64,000 bases of DNA from Sphingomonas changbaiensis NBRC 104936 (GCF_000974765.1 NZ_BBWU01000035.1:1-64000), one strand, 5' to 3'; positions 8,653 to 16,564 are shown, counted from the stretch's first letter. The notes: generated by a model not told the origin, from the sequence alone. A program made the numbers and translations.

Positions 8653-9564
8653 ATGCCCCTTCCCACCCTCGCCATCACCGGCGGCACCGGATTTGTCGGC
8701 GCAACCCTCGTCCGTCATGCGGCGATGCGCGGCCATTCGGTGCGCGCACTCACCCGCAAGCCGCAATCGTCCGGTTCGAAGATCCGGTGGGTCGACGGCT
8801 CGCTCGACCAGCCCGAATCGCTCGTCCGCCTCGCCGTCGGCGCCGACGTCGTGATCCACGTCGCCGGCGCGATCAACGCCGCCGACCGCGCCGGCTTTCA
8901 GTCAGACAATGTGTTCGGGACGCTGAACATGGTCGAAGCCGCCAAGGCCGCCGGCGCGCGCCGCTTCATCCATGTCAGCTCGATGGCCGCGCGCGAGCCG
9001 GAGCTGTCCGACTATGGCTGGTCCAAGGCCCGTTCGGAGCAGGTGGTCGGCGCAAGCGGGCTCGACTGGACGATCGTGCGGCCGCCGGCCGTCTACGGCC
9101 CCGGCGACCGCGAGACGCTGGAGCTGTTCAAGATGGCCAAGCGCGGGCTCGTTTTCCTGCCCCCGCACGGCAAGCTTTCGGTGATCGAGGTCAGCGATCT
9201 CAGCCGTTTCCTGCTGACACTGATCAGCCATGAGGAAACACTTGGCGACACCTATGAGCCGGACGACGGCTATGCGCAGGGCTGGACCCACAAGCAGTTC
9301 GCCGAGGCGATCGGGGCCGCGGTCGGCCGCAGGCGTGTGACGACCCTGTCGGTGCCGCGCGGGCTGATGCGGGCCGGCGCGCGGATCGACCGGCTGGTTC
9401 GCGGCAAGCGCGCCAAGCTGACGCTCGATCGCGCCAATTACTTCAGCCATCCCGACTGGGTCGCCCATCGCCGCCCGCCGGCCGAGCTCTGGCGGCCGCA
9501 TATCGAGACGAATGCCGGGCTGAAGGCGACCGCGGTCGCCTACAGGGCGGCCGGCTGGCTCTAG
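8653..9564 (+). CDS. NAD(P)-dependent epimerase/reductase (extended SDR), possible ceramide reductase
   Basis: A 303-residue extended short-chain dehydrogenase. GGTGFVGATLV is the N-terminal dinucleotide loop and YGWSK near residues 119-123 is the YxxxK catalytic pair, with HVSSMAA supplying the Ser. It is of the complex-I NDUFA9-like group. In Caulobacter the ceramide reductase CerR is a protein of this group encoded beside serine palmitoyltransferase (recalled from the literature), and here the acp-spt pair begins less than 0.8 kb downstream. That makes CerR a reasonable but unproven assignment. Its TAG stop is supplied by the tip of an inverted-repeat element. Confidence 0.65.
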   Translation: MPLPTLAITGGTGFVGATLVRHAAMRGHSVRALTRKPQSSGSKIRWVDGSLDQPESLVRLAVGADVVIHVAGAINAADRAGFQSDNVFGTLNMVEAAKAAGARRFIHVSSMAAREPELSDYGWSKARSEQVVGASGLDWTIVRPPAVYGPGDRETLELFKMAKRGLVFLPPHGKLSVIEVSDLSRFLLTLISHEETLGDTYEPDDGYAQGWTHKQFAEAIGAAVGRRRVTTLSVPRGLMRAGARIDRLVRGKRAKLTLDRANYFSHPDWVAHRRPPAELWRPHIETNAGLKATAVAYRAAGWL

Positions 9565-9749
9565 GGTGTGTCCTCACATCCAGCACCGAGCGCGCCTCTG
9601 CAGGCGACCCCTCCGGGGCGGGGCGTCTTTTGGACCGTGGCGGCGTCGCTCGTCGGGCGCGATGTCCCACATCGCGTCCCTCCTCGCTCCTAGCCACAGG
9701 CCAAAATACGCCCCGTCACGCCGGTGCTGGGTATGAGGACACACCCTAG
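9561..9749. repeat. Nested inverted-repeat element, copy 1 (between convergent genes)
   Basis: Non-coding element with perfect 16-bp terminal inverted repeats: CTAGGGTGTGTCCTCA at 9561-9576 and its complement at 9734-9749; pairing continues inward for about 12 more bases with few mismatches. Inside is a 22-bp stem (9619-9640 with 9694-9715, about 19 of 22 paired) and a small GATGT/ACATC hairpin in the loop. The right half is about 80% identical to copy 2 at 16284-16553. The two CTAG tips provide the stop codons of both flanking convergent genes. It may act as a bidirectional terminator. Confidence 0.85.
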
Positions 9750-10282
9750 AGGTGGATCAGGTGCAGCCGGTCGACCGCGAAGGTCAGCACCGTCAGCACC
9801 ATGCCAGTCAGGAAAGTCCGGTAGGATAAGGCGAGAAACCGGTATTTCTTGCGCCGCAACACGTTGCCGTGCTGGTAGATGTCCCGCGCCATCGTGCGGT
9901 ACACCTCCTCTTCCTCCTGCATGTGCTCGATCAGCGTGTCGATATACTCTTCCTGGCCAAGCTGGGTGAACGAGCCGAAGAACAGCAGGTTGAGCGGCGT
10001 GCCGGGCTTGGGCCCGACCGCGGGCAGCACCGCCATCACCGCCAGCGCCGCGGAAGCGAGGGCAAAGGCGGCGAGCACCAGCATTTCCGGCGCGACATAG
10101 CCTTTCGACGTCTGGTTGAGGGTAATCGTGAACACGACGAAGGTGGCACCCATCAGGATGCTCGCCTTGGCGTCCGCCATGGCCGACAGCTGGACCTGGA
10201 TCTGCTGGGTCGTGCGGATCAGGTGAATCGCGTCGGGCGCGTAGCGTTTCTGCTTGGCTTCGTACGGCAAATGATCCCCCAT
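9746..10282 (-). CDS. PycTM-like (DUF5706 / Pycsar effector family) membrane protein
   Basis: A 178-residue protein (185 if the GTG at 10303 is used; neither start has a good ribosome site). The pattern QVQLSAMADAKASILMGAT followed by a membrane helix matches the DUF5706 family, now known to include PycTM, the membrane effector of Pycsar antiphage systems. A second hydrophobic hairpin (LVLAAFALASAALAVMAVLPAV) and a C-terminal helix (FLTGMVLTVLTFAV) follow, with an acidic region between. No PycC-type pyrimidine cyclase is encoded nearby, so an antiphage role is not supported; a housekeeping membrane role is possible. It converges on the reductase gene and ends in the repeat element. Confidence 0.7.
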   Translation of the reverse strand: MGDHLPYEAKQKRYAPDAIHLIRTTQQIQVQLSAMADAKASILMGATFVVFTITLNQTSKGYVAPEMLVLAAFALASAALAVMAVLPAVGPKPGTPLNLLFFGSFTQLGQEEYIDTLIEHMQEEEEVYRTMARDIYQHGNVLRRKKYRFLALSYRTFLTGMVLTVLTFAVDRLHLIHL

Positions 10283-10356
10283 GTTCAGTCGCGGCGCTGC
10301 CACCCTTCAGCCGCAATCCCTTGGCAAGTCGCGCCGAAGAGCATTAGGGGCCGCTC

Positions 10357-10599
10357 ATGTCCGACCGTCAAGAAATTGAAAAGACCGTCCGCCGCCTGAT
10401 CGAGCCGTTCAACAAGAAGGGCGTGGCGCTGACCGATTCGACCACCTTCGCAGGCGATCTCGAATGGGACAGCCTGACGGTGATGGACTTCGTCGCTGCC
10501 GTCGAGGACGAGTTCGACATCATCATCACGATGAACATGCAGGCGGAAATCGAAACCGTCGGCCAGCTGGTCGACGCGGTGGGCCGGCTGAAGGGCTGA
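10357..10599 (+). CDS. Acyl carrier protein (sphingolipid-linked)
   Basis: An 80-residue acyl carrier protein. WDSL places the phosphopantetheine attachment site at Ser39, with acidic helix II after it (DFVAAVEDEFDI). It lies 4 bases before the serine palmitoyltransferase gene, with which it forms an operon. In sphingomonads and Caulobacter a dedicated ACP next to spt is thought to deliver the acyl chain to SPT. It is therefore unlikely to be the general fatty-acid-synthesis AcpP, which normally lies in the fab cluster. Confidence 0.9.
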   Translation: MSDRQEIEKTVRRLIEPFNKKGVALTDSTTFAGDLEWDSLTVMDFVAAVEDEFDIIITMNMQAEIETVGQLVDAVGRLKG

Positions 10600-10603
10600 A
10601 TCG

Positions 10604-11860
10604 ATGACCGACAGTCTCCAGACAGCCGACGCGCCCGTTTTCGAGAGGATCGCGCCGGAGCGCGACCTGATGTCCAAATTCGACGGGCTGATCGCGGAGC
10701 GCCAGGCGCTGCTCGACAGCGGCGTGCGCGATCCGTTCGCGATCGTGATGGAGCAAGTGCTCTCACCCACCGAAGCGGTGATCCAGGGCAAGAAGACAAT
10801 CCTGCTCGGCACCTACAATTACATGGGCATGACGTTCGACCCGGACGTGATCGCGGCGGGCAAGGACGCGCTCGACACGTTCGGCTCCGGCACCAACGGC
10901 AGCCGGATGCTGAACGGCACGTTCCGCGACCATATGGAAGTCGAGCAGGCGCTGCGCGAGTTCTACGGCACCAGCGGCGCGATCGTCTTTTCGACCGGCT
11001 ACATGGCCAATCTGGGCATGATCTCCACCCTCGCCGGCAGGGGCGAGTACATCATCCTCGATGCCGACAGCCACGCCAGCATCTATGACGGCTGCTCGAT
11101 GGGCGCGGCGGAAATCGTCCGCTTCCGCCACAATTCGGTCGAGGATCTCGACAAGCGGCTGGGCCGGCTGCCGCCTGAGCCAGGCAAGCTCGTCGTGCTC
11201 GAGGGCGTCTATTCGATGATGGGCGATATCGCCCCGCTGAAGGAGATGGTCGCGGTCGCGAAGAAGCACGGCGCGATGGTGCTGGTCGACGAGGCGCACT
11301 CGATGGGCTTTTTCGGCGCCAACGGCCGCGGCGTCTACGAAGACCAGGGACTGGAAGGGGAGGTCGATTTCGTTGTCGGCACCTTCTCCAAGTCGGTCGG
11401 TACTGTCGGCGGCTTCTGCGTGTCGAACCACCCGAAATTCGAGGCGATCCGGCTGGCCTGCCGCCCCTATATCTTCACCGCTTCGTTGCCGCCGTCGGTG
11501 GTCGCGACCGCGGCGACGTCGATCCGCAAGCTTCGCCATGCCCACAACAAGCGCCAGCATTTGTGGGAGAATGCGCGGCGCGTGCATGACGGGCTGACGC
11601 AGCTCGGCTTCACGCTCGGCACCGACACGCCGCAATCCGCGATCATCGCCGTGATCCTGCCGACGCAGGAGCAGGCGGTCGGCATGTGGCAGGCGCTGCT
11701 GGAGCACGGGCTTTACGTCAACATGGCCCGTCCGCCGGCGACGCCCGCCGGCATGTATCTGCTGCGCTGCTCCCTCTGCGCCGAGCATACGGGCGAGCAG
11801 GTCGAACGGATCGTCGACATGTTCGCACAGGCCGGCCGCCAAATGTCCGTAATCCCTTAA
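10604..11860 (+). CDS. spt: Serine palmitoyltransferase
   Basis: A 418-residue, soluble, PLP-dependent alpha-oxoamine synthase that condenses L-serine with a palmitoyl thioester to 3-ketosphinganine, the first step of sphingolipid synthesis. TFSKSVGTVGGF places the PLP Lys at residue 263, and DADSHASIYDG places the ring-stacking His at 157. Both are two residues before the equivalents in the Sphingomonas paucimobilis enzyme (Lys265, His159), and the length is nearly identical (about 420). DEAHSMGFFG carries the PLP-nitrogen Asp. The upstream ACP is the likely partner. This gene is the strongest taxonomic marker of the window. Confidence 0.95.
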   Translation: MTDSLQTADAPVFERIAPERDLMSKFDGLIAERQALLDSGVRDPFAIVMEQVLSPTEAVIQGKKTILLGTYNYMGMTFDPDVIAAGKDALDTFGSGTNGSRMLNGTFRDHMEVEQALREFYGTSGAIVFSTGYMANLGMISTLAGRGEYIILDADSHASIYDGCSMGAAEIVRFRHNSVEDLDKRLGRLPPEPGKLVVLEGVYSMMGDIAPLKEMVAVAKKHGAMVLVDEAHSMGFFGANGRGVYEDQGLEGEVDFVVGTFSKSVGTVGGFCVSNHPKFEAIRLACRPYIFTASLPPSVVATAATSIRKLRHAHNKRQHLWENARRVHDGLTQLGFTLGTDTPQSAIIAVILPTQEQAVGMWQALLEHGLYVNMARPPATPAGMYLLRCSLCAEHTGEQVERIVDMFAQAGRQMSVIP

Positions 11861-11910
11861 CGGCGCTGGACAGCCGCCGTTCACGCCGCTTTGTTCATAG
11901 CGGCGTGGGG

Positions 11911-13911
11911 ATGGGTGAGATTTCAGGCCATGAGGTCGGGCAGGGCTCGATCAGCGTGCGTCGCGCACTGGCGATCGCGCTCGCCTTGATGGTCGCGGTC
12001 GGCCTGATCGCCCTCACCGTCTTCGTCACCAATTCCAGCCGCCAGCGCGACGAAGCGCTCGCCGCCCAGCGGCACAGCTTCGAAGTGATCATCCTCGTCC
12101 GCACGCTGCAGAGCACGATGGCGGAGGCGGAGCTGAGCCTCGGCCGCTACGTGGTCAACCTTCAGCCCGAGTTCGGACGGGTCTATGTCGACGATTGGCG
12201 GCGGGCCGGATTGGCGATCAATCGGCTTCGCGAAGTCACCCGCGAGAATCCGCAGCAGGCAGCGCTCGCCGCAAAGCTGCGCGCCTATTACGACCAGCGG
12301 GGGCGGCTGCTGTCGAGCGCGGCGCTTCGCACCCGCTACGACCAGAAGATCAGCGGCCTCGCCATTTTCGATCGGGCTGGCAAGGTCGCGAACCGCAAAG
12401 AGCTGAACGACACGCTCGATCGAATCATCGACATCGAGAATCGCGTTCTCGACGCGCGGATCAACCACGCCAACGCGACGCTCGACCAGTCGAACTGGGC
12501 GGCGACATTGCTGCTGGCCTTTGCGCTGCTCCTGGTCATCGGCGCGGGAGTGCTGGGCTACAGCGTGGTCCAGGCCGTCGCCGGGCGTCGTGCCGCGCGG
12601 CGGGACGCAGACGAAGTCGCGCGGCGCGCCGAAAATCTGGAAGAGGCTGTCGCCGCGCGTACGGCCGAGCTGCGCCGCGCCAACACTGCGCTGCTTGCCG
12701 AGGCGGCAGAGCGCGAATCAGCCGAGGCACAGCTCCGCCAGGCGCAGAAGATGGACGCGGTCGGCCAGCTAACCGGCGGTATCGCTCACGACTTCAACAA
12801 CATGCTGGCCGTCGTGATCGGTGGCCTGGAGCTGGCAAAACGCCGACTGACCGATGGCAGCGACGATGCCGGCCGCCACATCGAAAACGCAATGGAAGGT
12901 GCCAGTCGCGCGGCTGCGCTCACCCGGCGCCTGCTCGCTTTCGCGCGCGCCGAACCGCTTTTGCCCGAAGCCGTTTCGCCCGACGCGCTAATCGCTGGCA
13001 TGACGGACCTGCTCGATCGCACGCTGGGCGAGCGGATCAAGGTGCGCACCCGGTTCGCCAGCGCCGACTGGGCGGTGTGGGTCGACAAGCACCAGCTCGA
13101 AAACGCCCTGCTCAACCTCGCGGTCAATGCGCGCGATGCGATGGACGGGGATGGCACGCTGACCATCGGCACGGGCACGCGGATCGTGGGCGAAGGCGAA
13201 CTCGGCGACATGCGGGCCGGCGATTATGTCGCGATCTCGGTCGCCGATACCGGCTGCGGCATGGACCGGACGGTGCTCGACCGCGTGTTTGAGCCGTTCT
13301 TCACGACCAAGCCGGTCGGCAAGGGCACCGGCCTGGGCCTCAGCCAGATTTTCGGGTTCGTCCGCCAGTCGCTGGGCGAAATCGTGATCGCGTCGCAGCC
13401 AGGCATCGGCACGACCGTCACACTGCTGCTGCCGCGCTTCAGCGGAGTGAAGCGCATCGCGCCGACGGAGCTGCCGCCGTCCCGCCTGCCAGTTCGGCAG
13501 CGGATGGAAGAACAGGCGACGATTCTTGTCGTCGAGGATGATCCCCGCGTGCTGAACGCAACAGTCGAGGCGCTCGCCGAGCTTGGCCATCACCCGATCC
13601 CGTGCGCGACGCCCGACCGGGCCGAAGCGCTGATCGACGCCCATCCCGACGTGCGGCTGGTCCTGTCCGACGTGGTGATGCCGGGGACGACCGGCCCCGA
13701 GCTGATCGCTTCGCTCCAGCCGCGTCACCCCCATCTCGGTATTCTGTTCGTGACGGGCTATGCCGGCGAGATCGACGAGGCGGCGGCGTTCGGCGGGCAC
13801 GGCGTGCTGCGCAAGCCGTTCACGATCGGTGCGCTGTCCGGCGCCGTGCAGGCGGCGCTCGCCAGGACTAGCGGACCGCACCCTTTCGAAGCAGCCGCGG
13901 CAGCAGAATGA
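11911..13911 (+). CDS. Hybrid sensor histidine kinase with receiver domain
   Basis: A 666-residue membrane sensor. Transmembrane helices at about 19-39 and 196-222 bracket a helical periplasmic domain of about 155 residues, CHASE3-like in size. A coiled coil follows (about 230-280), then the HisKA site GGIAHDFNN with phospho-acceptor His293 and an HATPase domain (NLAVNARDAM, DTGCGM, GTGLGLSQ). A C-terminal receiver domain has Asp587 in LSDVVMPG and Lys in RKPF. It lacks an output domain, so it passes phosphate to an unknown partner. It starts 50 bases after spt and may be co-transcribed. Its 3' end overlaps the convergent Tam41-like gene by 44 bases. Confidence 0.88.
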   Translation: MGEISGHEVGQGSISVRRALAIALALMVAVGLIALTVFVTNSSRQRDEALAAQRHSFEVIILVRTLQSTMAEAELSLGRYVVNLQPEFGRVYVDDWRRAGLAINRLREVTRENPQQAALAAKLRAYYDQRGRLLSSAALRTRYDQKISGLAIFDRAGKVANRKELNDTLDRIIDIENRVLDARINHANATLDQSNWAATLLLAFALLLVIGAGVLGYSVVQAVAGRRAARRDADEVARRAENLEEAVAARTAELRRANTALLAEAAERESAEAQLRQAQKMDAVGQLTGGIAHDFNNMLAVVIGGLELAKRRLTDGSDDAGRHIENAMEGASRAAALTRRLLAFARAEPLLPEAVSPDALIAGMTDLLDRTLGERIKVRTRFASADWAVWVDKHQLENALLNLAVNARDAMDGDGTLTIGTGTRIVGEGELGDMRAGDYVAISVADTGCGMDRTVLDRVFEPFFTTKPVGKGTGLGLSQIFGFVRQSLGEIVIASQPGIGTTVTLLLPRFSGVKRIAPTELPPSRLPVRQRMEEQATILVVEDDPRVLNATVEALAELGHHPIPCATPDRAEALIDAHPDVRLVLSDVVMPGTTGPELIASLQPRHPHLGILFVTGYAGEIDEAAAFGGHGVLRKPFTIGALSGAVQAALARTSGPHPFEAAAAAE

Positions 13912-14713
13912 TCGCGCCGAGCAGCGGGTGCCGCCGCTGCCACGGCTTCACGACAATGCCGGCGCCGGCGTGCCGGTTGATCTTCCACGCGAGATAATCG
14001 ACGCCGCCGGCAAAAGTCAGGCTCGCCTTCGCCAGCCGCACCAGCGTCATCAGCTTGCCCATGCGGCGGAGGCTGCGCCAACGTGCGGCGGAATAGAGCG
14101 GCATCGGCGTAATCGCGCTGCCGATCCGCTCGTAGCGTGCAGGATCCCAGTCGACGATCGCGCCGGGCCGGTCGCCGCGTTCGGCGCGAAGCTCGGCGCT
14201 GTACGTCAGCGTGAACCCGGCGCGCCAGCGCTCCAGCAGATCACCCTTCACAGGCGCGAGCGACAGCAATGTCGCGGGCGCGCGTGCAACCGCCTGCACG
14301 GAAGCGTCCCGCGCCGCATCGTCCGCAGCCCAGACCAGCCGCGCCGGCTGTGCGAACCGCGCCCACACGGACACGGTGCTCGCCTCCGGCCCGGTCAGGC
14401 GCATGAAGTCGGCTTCGCTCAACACCGCATACTTAGCGGCGACGCCGTTTCGCTCGAAGGGGAACACGTTCGGCGGGATCAGTAGGTTGGCCCAGGCCAG
14501 CCAGCGCTTGCCATACGCTTCGCGATAGTCGCGGACGATCAGGTAGAAATCGAGCATCTGCCCGTCGATCGCGCCGGTCCTGAGGCACGATCCGTAGAAA
14601 AGCACCGCGCGCGCGCCGGGATAGCCGGCCGCAATCGCTGCCGCCGCATCCACAGCGCGCGGATCGACCGGCTGCGCCAGTTCGTCCGCAATCAACTGTT
14701 CCAGGTCGCCCAT
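13868..14713 (-). CDS. Tam41-like phosphatidate/ceramide-phosphate cytidylyltransferase candidate
   Basis: A 281-residue protein. FYGSCLRTG (about 38-46) and MLDFYLIV (about 53-60) match the GS...MLDF signature of the Tam41/Mmp37 mitochondrial CDP-diacylglycerol synthases, and the Lys-Tyr-containing segment NGVAAKYAVLS fits their conserved LIKYGVIS region. Tam41 makes CDP-lipid from CTP and a phosphatidate. Here the gene follows a DAGK-type lipid kinase by 11 bases, so the natural reading is that it activates the kinase product. In a sphingolipid locus this could be ceramide phosphate, which is inference. The alternative is an orphan nucleotidyltransferase of unknown target. Confidence 0.6.
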   Translation of the reverse strand: MGDLEQLIADELAQPVDPRAVDAAAAIAAGYPGARAVLFYGSCLRTGAIDGQMLDFYLIVRDYREAYGKRWLAWANLLIPPNVFPFERNGVAAKYAVLSEADFMRLTGPEASTVSVWARFAQPARLVWAADDAARDASVQAVARAPATLLSLAPVKGDLLERWRAGFTLTYSAELRAERGDRPGAIVDWDPARYERIGSAITPMPLYSAARWRSLRRMGKLMTLVRLAKASLTFAGGVDYLAWKINRHAGAGIVVKPWQRRHPLLGAIILLPRLLRKGAVR

Positions 14714-14724
14714 TCGGGCCGAAA

Positions 14725-15687
14725 CTAAGCCGCCAGCTTCAGGAACGGAACCGGCGCGGTGGTGCGGAGCACGATCGGGTTGCCGGCGCTGGTCTCGAAC
14801 AGCTCGCCGTCAAGGATGACGTTCGAGCGGTCTCCCGCAATCTCGATCTCGTCGCCCTGCTCGATATGCACGCCCTGGAGCCGGTTGCGCCCGAGCCGAC
14901 CGCGGATGCTCGCCGCTAGCGCGCGGAGCAGCGTCACCGGCCCCTGCTCGACCGCCATCAGCTTCAGCCGCCCCGTGTCGCTTTCGGTCTTGCTGCCCAG
15001 CAGCAACCGCTCCAGCGTGGTCACGATCAGCAACGTGAAACGCCCGGAAAACTGGCCGCCGCGCTTCAGCGACACGCTCACCGGCGCCGGGCGCGGCGGC
15101 AGGAAGGCCGCGCGAACGCCGAGCACCACCGACACCAGCACCGCCAACGCGGTCAGCACGTGACTGAGCCCGTTGGGAAGCCCGAGCGGATAGATCTTGG
15201 TCCGGCAGAACAGGATCGAATCGGCCAGCCCCGCGCCGCCGAGGAACATGCCCAGCACCGGCCGGCTGTCGCGCCCGTCCGAAAGCGCGATCAGTTCGCG
15301 TTGCACGGTGTGCGGCGCCAGATCCGATTGAGCGAGCTCGACGATCCTGGCGAGCGCGTCGAGCGGGTCGCCCTGCGCCCCCAGGTCGAGCGCGATCAGG
15401 TTGGTCTTGCCGTTGGGCAGCACGGCGACCGGCGGCGGTGTCTCGCCGAAATATTTTCCGCCATGCAGCTCCGTCAGCGCTGCCTGCACCGACCCGTCGC
15501 CGCCATTGATGACGAGGACTTTCGGGCTCACCCGGGCGATCGTCCGCATCGCATCGGGAATCTGGCCGATCTCTTCGACTTCGTAGTGAAAGATGTCGGG
15601 ATTTCGTGCGCAATAGGCGCGGACACGCGGCAGCAGGGCGCGGTTGCCCGTCGAGCGCGGATTGGAAAGGAGCGCGACGCAGGCCAT
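14725..15687 (-). CDS. Diacylglycerol/ceramide-type lipid kinase
   Basis: A 320-residue lipid kinase with the DAGK catalytic fold. The N-terminal SNPRSTGNR is the usual phosphate-loop start, and NGGDGS at residues 61-66 is the nucleotide-binding GGDGT-like motif. VLPNGKTN and the C-terminal beta domain (DEIEIAGDRSNVILDGE) are typical. Caulobacter encodes an evolutionarily distinct bacterial ceramide kinase of this fold beside its sphingolipid genes (recalled), and spt is only 3 kb away. Ceramide kinase is therefore a good candidate, although a YegS-like or DgkB-like activity cannot be excluded. The ATG shares one base with the upstream gene's TGA. Confidence 0.72.
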   Translation of the reverse strand: MACVALLSNPRSTGNRALLPRVRAYCARNPDIFHYEVEEIGQIPDAMRTIARVSPKVLVINGGDGSVQAALTELHGGKYFGETPPPVAVLPNGKTNLIALDLGAQGDPLDALARIVELAQSDLAPHTVQRELIALSDGRDSRPVLGMFLGGAGLADSILFCRTKIYPLGLPNGLSHVLTALAVLVSVVLGVRAAFLPPRPAPVSVSLKRGGQFSGRFTLLIVTTLERLLLGSKTESDTGRLKLMAVEQGPVTLLRALAASIRGRLGRNRLQGVHIEQGDEIEIAGDRSNVILDGELFETSAGNPIVLRTTAPVPFLKLAA

Positions 15688-16184
15688 CAGCTCTCCCGCG
15701 CCGGGCCGATCGACAGGCCGTTCCGGTACAGCAGCCGAACGTCCACCGGCCGGACGCCGCGTCCAACCTCGATCGCCACGTCGTTATAGCTGGGCTTCAG
15801 GTGGAACAGCGAGAGCTTCGGATTCCGCGAAAAGCCACCCCCGTCGGACCAGCCGGACTTGCCATTGCCGTCCATGTCGTGACGGACTGCGACGGCATAG
15901 GCGCCCGGCGCCGGCAATGCGACGCACACCTCCATGCGACCCGTCTTCGCGACCGGCACGTCGATGCGGCGCAGCTTCTTGCCTTTGGCAAGGAAGTCGG
16001 CCGGATTGGAGCCATAGATCTGGACGCGGAGCGTTCCCTCGCGCTCCTTGAATCCGTCGACGCGCACCAGCACCGCGGTATCGCCGCGCGCGCAGGCCTC
16101 GCTGTCGCCATACATTGCCGCCGCCGGCGCGCTCCATGCGGCCGTCGCCAGACCGGCAACGCAAGCAACCCAAACTTTCTTCAT
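15687..16184 (-). CDS. DUF2141 exported protein
   Basis: A 165-residue protein with a signal peptide (VWVACVAGLATAAWSAPAAA). The mature part is a DUF2141 domain: a compact beta-sandwich with RVQIYGS, VALPAPGAYAVAVRHDMDGNG (the DxDxNG loop may bind calcium) and GGGFSRNPK. Function is unknown. It is the first gene of an operon with the lipid kinase and the Tam41-like gene (TGATG overlap), so it may take part in the same lipid pathway on the periplasmic side. Starts at 16190 and 16184 are both possible; the second is better placed for an AGAGATGG ribosome site. TATAAC at 16209-16204 could be the -10. Confidence 0.75.
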   Translation of the reverse strand: MKKVWVACVAGLATAAWSAPAAAMYGDSEACARGDTAVLVRVDGFKEREGTLRVQIYGSNPADFLAKGKKLRRIDVPVAKTGRMEVCVALPAPGAYAVAVRHDMDGNGKSGWSDGGGFSRNPKLSLFHLKPSYNDVAIEVGRGVRPVDVRLLYRNGLSIGPARES

Positions 16185-16283
16185 GACCATCTCTGCAACC
16201 GCGGTTATAGCGGACGCGCCGCACCGCACCTTGACCTCGGAATTGGTCGTGCTTTGCGGCCAAAACATGGTCGCAGGGCGTCG

Positions 16284-16553
16284 AGGGTGTGTATTCAGTG
16301 GCCATGCCGAGCGTGATCGCCTGGAGAGGCGCGCTGGCGAGAAGCGCAGCGCAGACGCGTAGCCGAAGCTACGCGCAAGCAAGCGACGCGGCCAGCGCGC
16401 CTCTCCAGGCGACCGCGTCGCGGCGGGGCGTTTTTTGGCCTGTGGAGGGCGTCGCTCCTCGGTCACGATGTCTGCACATCGCTCTCTCCTCGCTCCTACC
16501 CACAGGCCAAAACTCGCCCCGTCACGCCGGCATGGCCGCTGAATACACACCCT
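16284..16553. repeat. Nested inverted-repeat element, copy 2 (upstream of lptF)
   Basis: Second copy of the element at 9561-9749. Terminal inverted repeats of 26 bp (16284-16309 with 16528-16553) have one mismatch and begin AGGGTGTGTATTCAG. The inner 22-bp stem is 16424-16445 with 16500-16521. This copy has an extra left section: a perfect 22-bp inverted repeat (16317-16338 with 16391-16412) enclosing an 8-bp hairpin with a CGAA loop (16356-16375). It fills most of the 380-base gap between the DUF2141 gene and lptF and ends 11 bases before the lptF ATG. Confidence 0.85.
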
Positions 16554-16564
16554 GAAATTCGAAG

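Noticed and set aside
10763-11884. 373-codon minus-strand open frame opposite spt
   Set aside because: Shadow of serine palmitoyltransferase, whose catalytic residues are all in the plus frame.
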